This document shows positions 18,872 to 27,154 of a DNA stretch of 64,000 bases, piece after piece. Below the pieces are notes generated by a model. That model was not told the DNA's origin. It worked only from the letters and a program-made list of their open reading frames with translations, and did not search any database. Within the stretch, counting starts at the first letter, position 1; each line of letters opens with the position of its first letter. Where the stretch lies: assembly GCF_000422645.1 (NCBI RefSeq), contig NZ_AUGL01000014.1, positions 1-64,000 on the forward strand. Direction: 5' to 3'. Made by a program: the position numbers and the translations under genes. The stretch comes from Ferrimonas futtsuensis DSM 18154. Its GTDB lineage: Bacteria > Pseudomonadota > Gammaproteobacteria > Enterobacterales > Shewanellaceae.

Positions 18872-19420
18872 ATGTTGGAGAAATCGAGGTGCGGTTTACT
18901 GGTGGTGGATATTCAAGGGTCGCTTGCCCGGCAGGTGGTAGACAGTGATAAGGTGATTGCCAACGCCAGGTTGATGATTCAGGCGGCGGAGATCCTGGAG
19001 ATGCCGGTGATCACCCTGGAGCAGTATCCCAGGGGACTGGGTCCCACAGTGGATGAACTGCAGCAGCAACTGTTCGAAGAGCCCAAGCGCAAGACCAGCT
19101 TCAACGGCATTCAGCATGAGGTGATCGAACAGGCATTATTGGATACCGACCGCAGGCAATGGCTGGTGTGCGGCATTGAATCCCACATCTGTGTGTATCA
19201 GACCACCATGGGGCTGCTGGATGCCGGGTTCGAAGCGGAAGTGGTCATCGACGCCATCTCCTCGCGGCATCCCCTGGATACCCAGGTGGCCATCGATAAG
19301 TGTCGGAGCCTGGGCGCAGGCATTACCACAGTAGAGATGTGTCTCTATGAGCTGATGGCAACCTCCCTGAATGAGCATTTCAAGGAGATCCTGCCCCTGA
19401 TCAAGGCGCATACCGGCTGA
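18872..19420 (+). CDS. Isochorismatase-family cysteine hydrolase
   Basis: A 182-residue member of the isochorismatase-like superfamily with the catalytic triad visible: Asp in VVDIQG (residue 13), Lys in KRKTSF (near 75) and Cys in GIESHICVYQT (near 110). The family hydrolyses amides and vinyl ethers; this short type resembles YcaC and MARD1-like proteins whose substrates are mostly unknown. AGGAG stands before the ATG. The gene is divergent from fagA. Confidence 0.88.
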   Translation: MLEKSRCGLLVVDIQGSLARQVVDSDKVIANARLMIQAAEILEMPVITLEQYPRGLGPTVDELQQQLFEEPKRKTSFNGIQHEVIEQALLDTDRRQWLVCGIESHICVYQTTMGLLDAGFEAEVVIDAISSRHPLDTQVAIDKCRSLGAGITTVEMCLYELMATSLNEHFKEILPLIKAHTG

Positions 19421-19494
19421 TCCGCCTTGTCGGGGTGCCGTCGACTCAGAATACTGTTACGGTAAGGAACGGTATGGATGACTGAGGCGGTGCA

Positions 19495-20256
19495 ATGAAG
19501 CAATTGGTGCTCTATCTGGGCCTGGGGTATCTGCTGCTGTGCCTGGGGCTGTTTGTCCTGCAACGACGGATGCAGTACTTCCCGACCCCGCCCCTGCAGA
19601 TAAAGGGGGCCCAGGCGGTCAGCTTTGAGCACCAGGAGATCACCTTGCGAGGTTGGCTGGCCAACCCGGATCAGGAGAATGCCCTGCTCTATTTCGGCGG
19701 CAATGGCGAACAGATTGAGCAGAACCTGGCGCAGTTTCGTCTCTGGTTCCCCCACCACAGCGTCTACCTCATCCCCTATCGCGGCTATGGCAACAGTGAC
19801 GGCACGCCGACGGAAACCGGCATCGTCGGCGATGCCCTATACCTGTTTGATCAATTAAGCCAAACCCACCCCAAGGTCACTGTTATGGGCCGAAGTCTGG
19901 GTTCCAGCGTCGCCGTACAGGTGGCGGCTAACCGGCCGGTCGACAGGGTGGTGCTGATCACCCCCTTTGACAGTGCCCTGGCCGTTGCCCGAGATCTCTA
20001 CTGGATGTTTCCCCTGTCTCTGCTGATGAAGGATCCCTATCGCTCGGATCTGCTGGCCCCGAGAATTGAAGCCCCCAGCTATGTGGTGATCGCCGCCGAG
20101 GATGAGGTGATTCCAATGAAACGAACCCAGGCGCTGATCACCGCACTGGCCCCCAGCCTGCAGTGGAGCCGAAAGATCGACGACGCAGGCCACAACACCC
20201 TGTCGATGTATTCCGAGTATGGCCACGCCCTGAAACAGGCGGTGCTAGGGCCCTAA
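19495..20256 (+). CDS. Alpha/beta hydrolase, membrane-anchored (BEM46/ABHD13-like)
   Basis: A 253-residue serine hydrolase with one N-terminal transmembrane helix (residues 3-20). The nucleophile elbow is GRSLGS (serine near 134), the acid is in AAEDEVIP (near 200) and the histidine is in DAGHNTLS (near 226). The oxyanion segment YFGGNGE and the PYRGYGNSDG segment are typical of the BEM46/ABHD13 group. The substrate is unknown. Its stop codon overlaps the convergent nitrilase stop. Confidence 0.85.
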   Translation: MKQLVLYLGLGYLLLCLGLFVLQRRMQYFPTPPLQIKGAQAVSFEHQEITLRGWLANPDQENALLYFGGNGEQIEQNLAQFRLWFPHHSVYLIPYRGYGNSDGTPTETGIVGDALYLFDQLSQTHPKVTVMGRSLGSSVAVQVAANRPVDRVVLITPFDSALAVARDLYWMFPLSLLMKDPYRSDLLAPRIEAPSYVVIAAEDEVIPMKRTQALITALAPSLQWSRKIDDAGHNTLSMYSEYGHALKQAVLGP

Positions 20257-21197
20257 TCGTCGTCCCGCAACGACAGCGCGGGCAGGCTTCGCCTGTCAAC
20301 CTCCAGGTGAAACAGATCGGGGCGATGATAGTGACCGCTGACATCCAGTGCCTTGCGGGAATCGGCCGCCGCCTGGATATCGATGCTGGCGTAGAGAATG
20401 CCCTTCTCACGATGCAGTGGTCCGGCATGAAGCCCGCCGAACGGCTTAACGATGACGGCGTCACCACTGTTGATCCACTCGTCGTCCTTGAACAACCGAT
20501 CGCGCTCGGGAAACTCCTGCGGGACATCCTTACCTTCGATGGCCGTGGCGGTACTCATCACCCAACAGCCCCCCTCCCGGGCAATGTGATTCATCGAAGC
20601 GTGCCAGGTTTCACCGCCATCCCAGGTGGGGGCCAGGTAGATATCCAGCCCCTGGGCATAAAGAGCAAAGCGCGCCAGGGGCATGTAGCTCTCCCAACAG
20701 ATCAGACAACCAATCCGGCCCACGGCAGTCTGTACCACCTTGAGGCCACTGGCGTCTCCACAGCCCCATACCATCCGCTCCGGGTTGGTCGGCATCAGCT
20801 TACGATGACGGTTCACTATGGTGCCGTCGGCATCAATGATGACGACGGTGTTGAACAGGGTTGAACCACTGAACTCGGCGTCCAGTTCGTTCATCCCCAT
20901 GACCACCACCATGTTATGTTTGGCTGCCGCCTTACAGATGGGGTCCAGATCGCCGGCAGCAATATCCACCGAATTTTGCCTCAGCAGACTGTGGATACGG
21001 TTTCCCACCGCCATATCTCCGCCGGGACGCAGACGCCATATCCAGGTGGGGTAACCGGGCAAATAAGCTTCGGGAAACAGCAGCAGGCGGGTCCCGGAAG
21101 CCGCCGCCTCCTCGATGGTTGCTAGGGCACGGTCGATGGAGGTTTGCAGGTTCAATAACGCTGGGGGCCTTTGGGAAATTCCGACGCGAATACTCAT
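20253..21197 (-). CDS. Nitrilase (carbon-nitrogen hydrolase superfamily)
   Basis: A 314-residue enzyme with the Glu-Lys-Cys triad: Glu in FPEAYLPGYP (near 46), Lys in HRKLMPT (near 131) and Cys in LICWESYMPLARFA (near 165). The CWE segment and MPT after the lysine are those of true nitrilases (branch 1), which turn nitriles into carboxylic acids and ammonia, rather than amidases. The usual length is 310-370. The substrate is not predictable. Confidence 0.9.
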   Translation of the reverse strand: MSIRVGISQRPPALLNLQTSIDRALATIEEAAASGTRLLLFPEAYLPGYPTWIWRLRPGGDMAVGNRIHSLLRQNSVDIAAGDLDPICKAAAKHNMVVVMGMNELDAEFSGSTLFNTVVIIDADGTIVNRHRKLMPTNPERMVWGCGDASGLKVVQTAVGRIGCLICWESYMPLARFALYAQGLDIYLAPTWDGGETWHASMNHIAREGGCWVMSTATAIEGKDVPQEFPERDRLFKDDEWINSGDAVIVKPFGGLHAGPLHREKGILYASIDIQAAADSRKALDVSGHYHRPDLFHLEVDRRSLPALSLRDDD

Positions 21198-21432
21198 GGC
21201 AACCTCGGTCTGGCTACAAACAAGCCTTAACCCTAGTTCAAAGTAGACGGACTACAACCCGGGACGAGCCTGAACGGCTCAGACGCATAACCGCCCCTGC
21301 ATCAGAGAGTGATCAAGGGAAAATAATCCATGGATATCGAGCCATTAATAAAATCACATACACGACAATGAACGGTGTACAAGCTCTGGACAGCAACAGT
21401 AGGATGGGGGGGTCGTTAAACCTCGGGCAGTA

Positions 21433-21813
21433 ATGATGATCTATCATCTAGCGGCGGACGCCGTACTGGTGATTCACCTGACCTTTATCTTGTTCGCTCT
21501 GTTTGGCGCCCTGCTGGGGCTGAGGCAGCGCTGGATACTCTGGCTGCACCTTCCGGCCGCCATCTGGGCCATTGTCGTGGGGTTCATGGGGTGGATCTGT
21601 CCTTTAACCCCCCTGGAAAACTTCCTGCGCACCGCCGCGGGTGATCAAGGCTACAGTGGCGGCTTCATAGAGCACTACCTGCTGCCCATTATCTATCCTC
21701 AGGGCGTCACCCTGGATCTGCAGATGTTGTTTGGCCTTATTGCACTAACAATCAATATAGTGATCTATTATTGGGTCATACGAAAACTCTACTTTTCCAG
21801 CAAAGAGGTTTAA
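21433..21813 (+). CDS. DUF2784 family inner-membrane protein
   Basis: A 126-residue protein with about four transmembrane helices (residues 8-28, 36-54, 82-90 short, 98-117). The segment WICPLTPLENFLR is the hallmark of DUF2784. The function is unknown. Two ATGs (21433, 21436) lie together without a strong ribosome-binding site. It stands alone. Confidence 0.85.
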   Translation: MMIYHLAADAVLVIHLTFILFALFGALLGLRQRWILWLHLPAAIWAIVVGFMGWICPLTPLENFLRTAAGDQGYSGGFIEHYLLPIIYPQGVTLDLQMLFGLIALTINIVIYYWVIRKLYFSSKEV

Positions 21814-22103
21814 CAAAATAAACCAAAATACCAGCAATGATTATGGATTCAATAAGCCCGAGAAAGAAAGTACACTCTGACGAATATAACCACCTTATTT
21901 AAAATCAGTCATTCCAGATTCAGCAAGTCGTTACAAATCATCAACTTGCAATGAATAGATGCATTGTCAATGCAATTCAAGAATATTGAATGTAAGTATC
22001 CAAATCTCATTTATTGACCCTCGTCAACGACTCCGTCCCTGAGTGTTATAGAGTTGTAACTCCGCCCTGTGGTTTCACGCATATTTAATGCAAAGGAGTT
22101 GCC

Positions 22104-22754
22104 ATGGATAAACCCGTGAAATGCATCTGCTTTTATCGACCGGATAAACTGCAGTCGCCCTTGCCCGCTTTATGTCAGGGGCTTGAATGTCAGGTTGTGG
22201 AGCTGACAAGAGAGCAGGAGCTTGCCGTCTACGGCCAGTGCAGTGATCCCATCCTGTTTTTGGTTGCTGCCCAGTTATTGCCCAAGATCAATGGCAGTCT
22301 GCCCAATTGGCTGGATAACCTGTTGGAGCATCACCTGGTTGCCATCTATGACGCCAGCGAGCTTCACTACAATCCCATCAACCTTATTCACCACGGTTTG
22401 CGCGGTGTGCTTTACCATGGAAGCAAGCTGGATCAATCTCTTACCGGCATTCAAACCATGCTTCAGGGCAACCTTTGGTTTAAACGCATCCATATGGAGC
22501 AAGCCCTGAGTGAGCTGATAAAGGAGCACCAGCAGCACCAAACCCCATCCGACGGTCGCAGCCTGGACAAGTTGACCGAACGGGAGATTGGCATCGTTCG
22601 CCTGGTGGCACTGGGCTCCAGCAACAAAGAGATCGCCCGCCAGCTGTTCATCAGCGAATACACGGTTAAAGCGCATCTTGCCTCCGTCTTTCGGAAGACC
22701 GAAACCCACACCCGTGCAGAGCTGGTTGGCAAACTGGCTCCGACCCAGCAATAA
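22104..22754 (+). CDS. csgD: LuxR-type regulator of curli genes, CsgD-like
   Basis: A 216-residue protein with a degenerate receiver-like N-terminal domain (1-130) and a LuxR HTH at the C-terminus (about 153-210, LTEREIGIVRLVALGSSNKE then YTVKAHLASVFRKT). The length and plan match CsgD, the master activator of curli. AAGGAG lies 7 bases before the ATG. It is convergent with the curli subunit genes; in E. coli csgD instead heads the csgDEFG operon. Confidence 0.88.
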   Translation: MDKPVKCICFYRPDKLQSPLPALCQGLECQVVELTREQELAVYGQCSDPILFLVAAQLLPKINGSLPNWLDNLLEHHLVAIYDASELHYNPINLIHHGLRGVLYHGSKLDQSLTGIQTMLQGNLWFKRIHMEQALSELIKEHQQHQTPSDGRSLDKLTEREIGIVRLVALGSSNKEIARQLFISEYTVKAHLASVFRKTETHTRAELVGKLAPTQQ

Positions 22755-22779
22755 AAAGCCCCCGCCCGAGAGCGGGGGC
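22751..22779 (-). terminator. Terminator shared by csgD and the curlin operon
   Basis: GCCCCCGC and GCGGGGGC form an 8-bp stem with loop CCGAGA. A T-rich tail (TTTTTAT) follows on the minus strand, so it mainly ends csgBA. It also overlaps the csgD stop codon. Confidence 0.85.
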
Positions 22780-22800
22780 AAACCTCAGGGAACAAGCCAA

Positions 22801-24645
22801 TCAGAACTGACTGATAGAGATGACGTTGCCTGTGCCCTGTTGCGCGAAGTCAGCGACGTTTCCGTAAGAGGTCTGACGGAAGGTAATGACGTTGCCTTCC
22901 CCCTTCTGGCTGGCAGTCAGCGTGTTACCACCGGAGGCTTGATCACCGGACAGCTTGTTGCCAGTACCGTTCTGAGTAATGTCGAGCTCATTGCCAACCA
23001 CACCAGAGTTGGTTTTAATATCCACCCAGTTGTTCTGCCCTCGCTGGTCAAATTCAGCCAGCAGGTTGGCGGAGGTAGAAAGCAGGTTGATAGTGTTAAG
23101 GCTTCCCTTCTGGAACAGATCTACATTGATACCTTGACCCTTGCCATTCAAGTTCAACGTTGCCCGGTTGCGCTCACCCTTTTGTTTGGTGCGGATGTCA
23201 GCTTGATCTACATCAGTCACATCGACATTCAGGCGCTGTCCTTCTCCTCTCTGACGAGTCACCATCTTCAGGCTTTCACCTTCACCATGAACCCACAACT
23301 TGGCATAGTGACCTTCACCCCGCTGATTAGATTTAATCTTACTGCTTCGGATTCCATCCACATCCAGGTCCAGGTTATGGCTTTGGCCAAATTGCTCAGC
23401 TACCAACCTGGAGCGTTCGGCATTGGTGATGTCCGCGGTTAATCGGTGTTCATCACCTTTCTGCATTGTGGACACATCAGCCTTCTTGAAGGTAGGGCCA
23501 TAGAGATTAAAAGTTGCCGTGTTTTCATGCCCCTTCTGCACACTGTCAATATTGCTCTTCTCTACACCATCGATGGCGAAAGTAAGCCGGTTCTCGTGGC
23601 CGCGTTGCTCAGAATTGACACTGGACTTGATCGCATTGGTTACGTCGGCATTAATCCAGTTACCGTTACCAAATTGTTCAGTATTCACCTCAGCACGCTT
23701 AAATGTTGGCCCATAAAGATTCAACGTGGCATTGTTATTGTGGCCATGCTGTTCGGCGCTTATGTCACTTTGCTTAACCTTGGTTACATCGGCGGTAATC
23801 CGGTTGCTCTGACCATGCTGTGACGCTTCTACCGTGGAGGACTTCGCCAAGGCTATGTTGGCCTTGAGAACATTTTCCTGGCCATGCTGCTTCAAGCCCA
23901 CTTTGGCATCCATGGCACTACCGTCACCAGTCAGATTCAAGACACTGACGTTACGCTGACCATGTTGATCCATTCCGACTTCACTGCTTTCAACATCCAC
24001 CAGGTGGGCAGACATGCGGTTATCACGACCTTTCTGCTTAGCCTCTACCAAAGTATTGTTGGTTTGTTCACCCAGGTAAGTAAAGCTATCACCTGAACCA
24101 TATTGCTTAACCTTGTACTCATTAAAATTGGAGGCAAAAGTCGTCAGGCTAACCCTATGGCCGGCCGCATCGGGACCAATACCTGAGGTCTGCTTGGCGC
24201 GCACGGTCTCGGAGTTCCCCTCCATCTCCAACTTGATCAGGTGACCTGCACCCTCAACACTTCTTTGCCTTAAAACCATATCAAAATCACTGCCAGTGAC
24301 CGCTTCGTTACCGAGGTTAAAGCGAATACGGTTATCAAATCCCTTTTGATCCATTTTAATTTGGTGCCCATCCGCATTCTCGACGAAATCAGCCTGAACA
24401 ATGGAATTATTCACCCCATTTTGAGAATACTGCAGGTCGTTGTTTATGCTCTGCACGTCTGCAGCCTTAATGACGTTGTAATCACCTTTCTGCGAGAAGT
24501 TAGCGCTATTGTCGCCCCAACTCCGATATTCAGCGCTGTTCTGAATACCGTGCTGGTCAACTGTCACTTCATCAGTGGCATTGGCGCAAAAGCCCACACC
24601 CAACAGGGCCAGGGTAATAACTGATAGGTTGAATCCACGTTTCAT
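22801..24645 (-). CDS. csgA: Very long curlin-repeat protein, CsgA-like major subunit
   Basis: A secreted protein of 614 residues with a signal peptide (LSVITLALLGVGFCANA). The rest is curlin repeats of the Q-x-G-x-x-N type: about 28 strand positions, most with the glutamine kept, for example DQHGIQN, SQKGDYN, EQRGHEN and AQQGTGN. E. coli CsgA has 151 residues and five repeats. In the middle (residues 228-513) strands come in threes, giving a period of about 71 residues with the insert NLYGPTFK seen twice. It should form extracellular amyloid through CsgB nucleation and the CsgG pore. The ATG at 24645 fits AAGGAG with 6-base spacing; 24648 is also possible. It lies 19 bp after csgB. Confidence 0.9.
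   Translation of the reverse strand: MKRGFNLSVITLALLGVGFCANATDEVTVDQHGIQNSAEYRSWGDNSANFSQKGDYNVIKAADVQSINNDLQYSQNGVNNSIVQADFVENADGHQIKMDQKGFDNRIRFNLGNEAVTGSDFDMVLRQRSVEGAGHLIKLEMEGNSETVRAKQTSGIGPDAAGHRVSLTTFASNFNEYKVKQYGSGDSFTYLGEQTNNTLVEAKQKGRDNRMSAHLVDVESSEVGMDQHGQRNVSVLNLTGDGSAMDAKVGLKQHGQENVLKANIALAKSSTVEASQHGQSNRITADVTKVKQSDISAEQHGHNNNATLNLYGPTFKRAEVNTEQFGNGNWINADVTNAIKSSVNSEQRGHENRLTFAIDGVEKSNIDSVQKGHENTATFNLYGPTFKKADVSTMQKGDEHRLTADITNAERSRLVAEQFGQSHNLDLDVDGIRSSKIKSNQRGEGHYAKLWVHGEGESLKMVTRQRGEGQRLNVDVTDVDQADIRTKQKGERNRATLNLNGKGQGINVDLFQKGSLNTINLLSTSANLLAEFDQRGQNNWVDIKTNSGVVGNELDITQNGTGNKLSGDQASGGNTLTASQKGEGNVITFRQTSYGNVADFAQQGTGNVISISQF
23325..23967 (-). repeat. Higher-order curlin repeat: three blocks of about 213 bp
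   Basis: In the csgA-like gene the conserved glutamines fall at residues 228, 254, 277, 300, 325, 348, 371, 396, 419 and 442: steps of 26-23-23, 25-23-23, 25-23-23. Each triplet begins with a longer strand. The two segments NLYGPTFKRAEV and NLYGPTFKKADV are 71 residues apart. This points to duplication of a three-strand block. Confidence 0.8.
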
Positions 24646-24664
24646 CATCTACTCCTTCACCACT

Positions 24665-25159
24665 TCAATAGTGGTTGATTGTTACCGTGCGAAAACTGCC
24701 GGTTTGATTAATTTGTCGTGAGAGTGAGTCACCACTGCGGGAATAGTCGTAGACCACCGCCCGGTTGTGGTGCCCCACCTGGTGAATGCCGATGGCACTG
24801 TTGTCTGTCGCCTGATGGGTGATCGCCAGGTTTCCCTGCCCTTTCTGGGCAATGCTGGCCTGGTTGTGGTTGCCCTCCTGGGCCACCAGGGCGGTATTGC
24901 CTCTGCCCTGTTGGCTGACGGTGGCTTTCTGCATCCACCCCTGTTGGGTGAGTACCACCAGGTTGGCTGAACCGCCGCCCTGTATCAGCTGCGCTTCGTT
25001 GGCGATCCCCTGTTGGCGGACAACGGCGGCATTTCCAATGGTCTGCTCCATCAGCTGGGCCACGGTGGGCTGCTCAATCAGCCTCTGCAGCGGCAGAGAC
25101 AATTCAAGCGCCTGGGCCGGTAGCCCTACCATCAAGAGCAATGTGAGTAAGTGCTTCAT
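24665..25159 (-). CDS. csgB: Curlin minor subunit/nucleator, CsgB-like
   Basis: A 164-residue secreted protein (signal MKHLLTLLLMVGLPAQA) with about five curlin repeats (RQQGIANEA, TQQGWMQKA, QQGRGNTAL, AQEGNHNQA, AQKGQGNLA) and a charged, non-repeat C-terminus (SFRTVTINHY), as in CsgB, where it anchors the nucleator to the cell surface. It is first in the csgBA operon; the promoter should be in 25160-25393, where no other gene is seen. Confidence 0.88.
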   Translation of the reverse strand: MKHLLTLLLMVGLPAQALELSLPLQRLIEQPTVAQLMEQTIGNAAVVRQQGIANEAQLIQGGGSANLVVLTQQGWMQKATVSQQGRGNTALVAQEGNHNQASIAQKGQGNLAITHQATDNSAIGIHQVGHHNRAVVYDYSRSGDSLSRQINQTGSFRTVTINHY

Positions 25160-25393
25160 GCCGTTCCCCTGTTATCACAGGCAAGTTCATCTTATGGGGG
25201 AAGTCCGGGGTGGCGGAATCACCCAGACAGGCATAAATCAAAAAAACATTACCCATTGATTATTAAAGAATTTCACTAATGGCGGACGAACTAGAACGTT
25301 AAGGCTAATCGGCGCGATAGGACTAGCCCTACCCTGGCCAGCAAGTGGGCCAGAGCAGAGAGTTTGTGTCTGGCATGTAAAAGAAGCGGGCAT

Positions 25394-25420
25394 AAAAAAA
25401 ACGGCCACCGAAGTGGCCGT
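25394..25420 (-). terminator. Terminator after csgG
   Basis: ACGGCCAC and GTGGCCGT form an 8-bp stem with a 4-base loop, followed by a run of T on the minus strand. It separates csgEFG from csgBA. Confidence 0.93.
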
Positions 25421-25437
25421 CGTGCGGATCGGGGACA

Positions 25438-26196
25438 CTAGCCCGCACTCCAATAACCTTTTGCCATGCCCTTTTCGATGATGGCGATCACCGCCGCCTC
25501 CATCGCCTGGCGCACACAAAGCTGCACCGGCTCATTGGTGCTGTAGCCACCTTCCGCTTCCGCCAGACGGTTCAGGCTGACATAACGGAAGAAGCCCGCC
25601 CGCAACTCCTGAGAAAAGATCTGCTTGGTGGAGGAGACGGAGATCAGCACCTTGCCGGTCATCACATCGACAGCGCGGAGATAAAGAGTGACCTGATCCT
25701 TGCGGTAGAGTTCGGACGCACCGATGCCGTAATACTCCATGCCGATGCCACCGGTTTCGATATCGGTGTCATAGGCGGTAATGCCTCCTTCAAACAGCAG
25801 CCTGGCGTCGGCCAGAGTGCCCATGGCATCGGCCTGATCACCCAAGCGCTGTCGAATGATCTTGCGCTCAGTAAGGAGGTTCTGAAGCCCTTCCCGCTCC
25901 ACGGGGTCAAACCAGGCGCTGTCGAGCAGTGTCTGAACCAGCATGGAGGTGGCACCCTGGGTGACCGCGGTGGAGAAGGAGCTGACGTTGGCCTGAGGCT
26001 TATACTGGCCGGTCTGGTCCCGGAAGGCGTACACCGCCACCGGTATGGGGTACTCCGGCGCCGGCTCCTGCTGGAGCACAAGCATCGCTTCACTCACCGG
26101 ATCGATGCGGGCAGGTTCAACAAAGAGCTCAGGCTTACCTAAGGCCGCACAGCCGCTGAGCATCAGCATTCCGGCCAGGATCAGGATACGTTTCAT
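25438..26196 (-). CDS. csgG: Curli secretion channel lipoprotein CsgG
   Basis: CsgG is the nonameric outer-membrane pore through which curlins leave the cell. The 252-residue protein has a lipoprotein signal with lipobox LSGC (Cys 16), the AVYAFRDQTGQYK core, and segments SSFSTAVTQGA and FEGGITAYD typical of CsgG. The length is close to the 277 of E. coli CsgG. Its start overlaps the csgF stop (TGATG), so the two are co-translated. Confidence 0.95.
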   Translation of the reverse strand: MKRILILAGMLMLSGCAALGKPELFVEPARIDPVSEAMLVLQQEPAPEYPIPVAVYAFRDQTGQYKPQANVSSFSTAVTQGATSMLVQTLLDSAWFDPVEREGLQNLLTERKIIRQRLGDQADAMGTLADARLLFEGGITAYDTDIETGGIGMEYYGIGASELYRKDQVTLYLRAVDVMTGKVLISVSSTKQIFSQELRAGFFRYVSLNRLAEAEGGYSTNEPVQLCVRQAMEAAVIAIIEKGMAKGYWSAG

Positions 26197-26576
26197 CAGT
26201 AGCTCAACTTAGGCAGAACGATCTCGGTGATCTCGCCGGTAGCCAGGTCGGTAATCAACACATGGATGTTGTTGGGATCATCATCCCGGACATCGATGAT
26301 GTACTCGCCGGTATTGTAAGTTCCGGCAGTAAAGTCGCCTCGGGTGATGTCACTGGTGAGGCTGTAGAGCAGGTTGCGCTCCAGAGCATCCTGAAACTGC
26401 TCAACGAAGCTGGCCTCCTCATAGGACTTGGTGTGATCGTTCTGCGACTGAGCCTTGCTGAGCAGGAAAGAGCCGTTCAGCGGGTTGCCACCAAAACTGG
26501 GGTTGACCGGTTGATAGGTTAACTGGGTTGCCGCCGCCGGCAGGCTGAACGCCAGCAGCAAGATCGTTTTTCTCAT
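26196..26576 (-). CDS. csgF: Curli assembly protein CsgF
   Basis: A 126-residue secreted protein (signal MRKTILLLAFSLPAAA). The mature start TQLTYQPVNPSFGGNP is the conserved N-terminus of CsgF that inserts into the CsgG pore and forms a second constriction. It helps CsgB reach the cell surface. It lies between csgE and csgG in the usual order. Confidence 0.95.
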   Translation of the reverse strand: MRKTILLLAFSLPAAATQLTYQPVNPSFGGNPLNGSFLLSKAQSQNDHTKSYEEASFVEQFQDALERNLLYSLTSDITRGDFTAGTYNTGEYIIDVRDDDPNNIHVLITDLATGEITEIVLPKLSY

Positions 26577-26596
26577 GATGCCTCCACGGACAAGCC

Positions 26597-26980
26597 CTAC
26601 CAGGGCTCATCCTTCTGTCCCAGAATGATGTTGGCCTTGACCCGCGCCACATGATCTATGGTGGTGCGCATGGCGTCGTCAGCCCGCTCCTTGATGTTGT
26701 TGTAGCGGCGTCCGAAGTAGGTGATGTACACCTGCTCCTGGTTGACGGTGATCCACAGCTTGGTGCCCGCCTGGGGATAGACCGTTTCATGGACGGTCAC
26801 GGTAAACCCCTGGGTTCCAGGGAGGTCGCGCCAGTATCCGGCATAGTAATAAAGAAAATCCCTGCCAAAGCGGGTGACAGTGCGATCAATCAGCAGCCCA
26901 TCGAGCTCAATCTCTGCGCTAATCACAGGCGCAGGCAGAAGCCACAACAACAGGCCGAGAATCAGAGTTCTTCTGTGCAT
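26597..26980 (-). CDS. csgE: Curli assembly protein CsgE
   Basis: A 127-residue periplasmic protein with a signal peptide (LILGLLLWLLPAPVISA) and the CsgE core (IDRTVTRFGRDFLYYYAGYW). CsgE caps the CsgG channel from the periplasm and gates it for curlins. The ATG at 26980 has GGAGGGAGAG directly upstream; a much longer in-frame extension upstream has no signal peptide at its front and is rejected. It is first in csgEFG and divergent from the phosphatase-like gene. Confidence 0.93.
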   Translation of the reverse strand: MHRRTLILGLLLWLLPAPVISAEIELDGLLIDRTVTRFGRDFLYYYAGYWRDLPGTQGFTVTVHETVYPQAGTKLWITVNQEQVYITYFGRRYNNIKERADDAMRTTIDHVARVKANIILGQKDEPW

Positions 26981-27154
26981 CTCTCCCTCCACCTCAGCCC
27001 AATCTGCCCCGAGGATAACGCCACCCATCATGGCAGCGGCATCCCCCGTTTGGGCGTAATCCTTCCGGGTCCTGGCAAAAGGACTAGTCCATGACACTGA
27101 CTGGTTGTTTCGGTACTCTGTGAAGCTATCTCTCGAAAAAATCAGGATGTTTTC

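Noticed and set aside
22801-24645. Adhesin or phage tail-fibre interpretation of the long repeat protein
   Set aside because: The Q-x-G-x-x-N repeats, the csgB neighbour and the csgEFG/csgD genes make curlin far more likely.
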